Shown: positions 13,811 through 13,915 of the stretch, in pieces
Layout: the number at the start of each line of letters is the position of its first letter
How positions within the stretch are numbered: position 1 is the first letter of the stretch
NCBI GenBank assembly: GCA_947311645.1
Contig: CAMZKZ010000016.1
Location: 1 to 13,915 of the forward strand
Source of the DNA: an uncultured Candidatus Altimarinota bacterium
GTDB lineage: Bacteria; Patescibacteriota; Gracilibacteria; CAIRYL01
Direction of reading: 5' to 3'
DNA: 13,915 bases
Position numbers and translations under genes: made by a program
Notes under the pieces: model-generated
Told to the model about the DNA's origin: nothing
Database searches by the model: none
What the model saw: the letters and a program-made list of their open reading frames with translations, nothing else

Positions 13811-13915
13811 ATGAAGTATTCATTTTCAATTGATGAAACGATTCCATTTTTAGCGTTTCGAAAGTTAAAAGAAATAGCAGAAAAAGAAGTGGGAGCAATG
13901 AAAGTTCTTGATTTA
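13811..13915 (+). CDS. N-terminal fragment of a second aminotransferase copy, running off the window
   Basis: The 35 codons read MKYSFSIDETIPFLAFRKLK and then EIAEKEVGAMKVLDL up to the window edge. From residue 5 on they are identical in DNA to the N-terminal frame of the minus-strand aminotransferase gene, including its VGAMKVLDL. The N-terminal residues MKYS come from the spacer and supply the ATG missing in front of the other copy. The rest cannot be seen, so it may be a complete paralogue, a short decoy fragment, or the same gene read twice through an assembly or amplification fold-back. Confidence 0.6.
   Translation, partial: MKYSFSIDETIPFLAFRKLKEIAEKEVGAMKVLDL
13822..13915. repeat. Right arm of a 94-bp perfect inverted repeat, reaching the window end
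   Basis: It is the exact reverse complement of 13640-13733. The match continues to the last base given, so 94 bp is a minimum length. The two arms are separated by an 88-bp, very AT-rich spacer (13734-13821). Confidence 0.98.

Noticed and set aside
13734..13821. The spacer between the inverted repeats as an attachment or crossover site for a site-specific invertase.
   Set aside because: No recognisable hix, att or dif-like core is present, and no intact recombinase gene lies in the window. Any inversion would more simply use homology of the 94-bp arms.
1..13915. CRISPR arrays, insertion sequences, toxin-antitoxin pairs or other defence genes.
   Set aside because: No regularly spaced repeats, transposase motifs or defence-family motifs were seen on either strand.

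Overview
The window is 13.9 kb of AT-rich bacterial DNA. It is densely coded, with short gaps, and uses the standard stop code: seven TAA, three TAG and one TGA among eleven complete genes, with no in-frame TGA inside conserved genes. None of the starts I checked has an AGGAG-type Shine-Dalgarno sequence. The low GC, missing Shine-Dalgarno sites, compact two-to-three-gene operons and several reduced or split housekeeping proteins fit a Patescibacteria/CPR-type genome that still makes purines and pyrimidines. That placement is inference. Nothing here is a decisive taxonomic marker, and recoding of TGA as glycine (Gracilibacteria/SR1) is argued against.

Layout. At the left edge is a decayed C-terminal remnant of a tyrosine recombinase (162-269). 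It abuts the 3' end of a tRNA(CAU) gene (288-363, minus). A 62-nt hairpin separates the tRNA from a minus-strand operon read secG, then a membrane-anchored family-5 solute-binding protein with an extra beta-sandwich domain, then rplI (3329 down to 456). A plus-strand pyrF (3486-4343) ends tail-to-tail, overlapping by two bases, with a minus-strand base-excision-repair operon: mutY, then nth, then a UPF0489 ureohydrolase-like gene (6920 down to 4340). A plus-strand gene of unknown function (6979-7542) diverges from mutY.

The right half is all minus strand: an aminotransferase of fold type I (13666 down to 12200), purB (12142-10706), the C-terminal half of carbamoyl-phosphate synthase as a separate gene (10611-9052), and a 443-residue protein ending in a thioredoxin-like domain (8980-7649). 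purB and the carB half are each followed by a strong hairpin with a T-tract. In both cases the next gene's likely promoter lies inside that hairpin.

The functions are mostly core: pyrimidine synthesis (carB half, pyrF), purine synthesis (purB), repair of oxidised bases (mutY, nth), protein export (secG) and translation (rplI, tRNA).

The most unusual structure is at the right edge. A 94-bp perfect inverted repeat (13640-13733 and 13822-13915) flanks an 88-bp spacer, and each arm carries the same N-terminal codons of the aminotransferase. Only the right-hand plus-strand copy has an ATG start in the spacer; the full-length left gene has none. Flipping the spacer would swap the start codon between the two copies. 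This could be an invertible switch, a divergent duplication, or a fold-back chimera or contig-end artefact.
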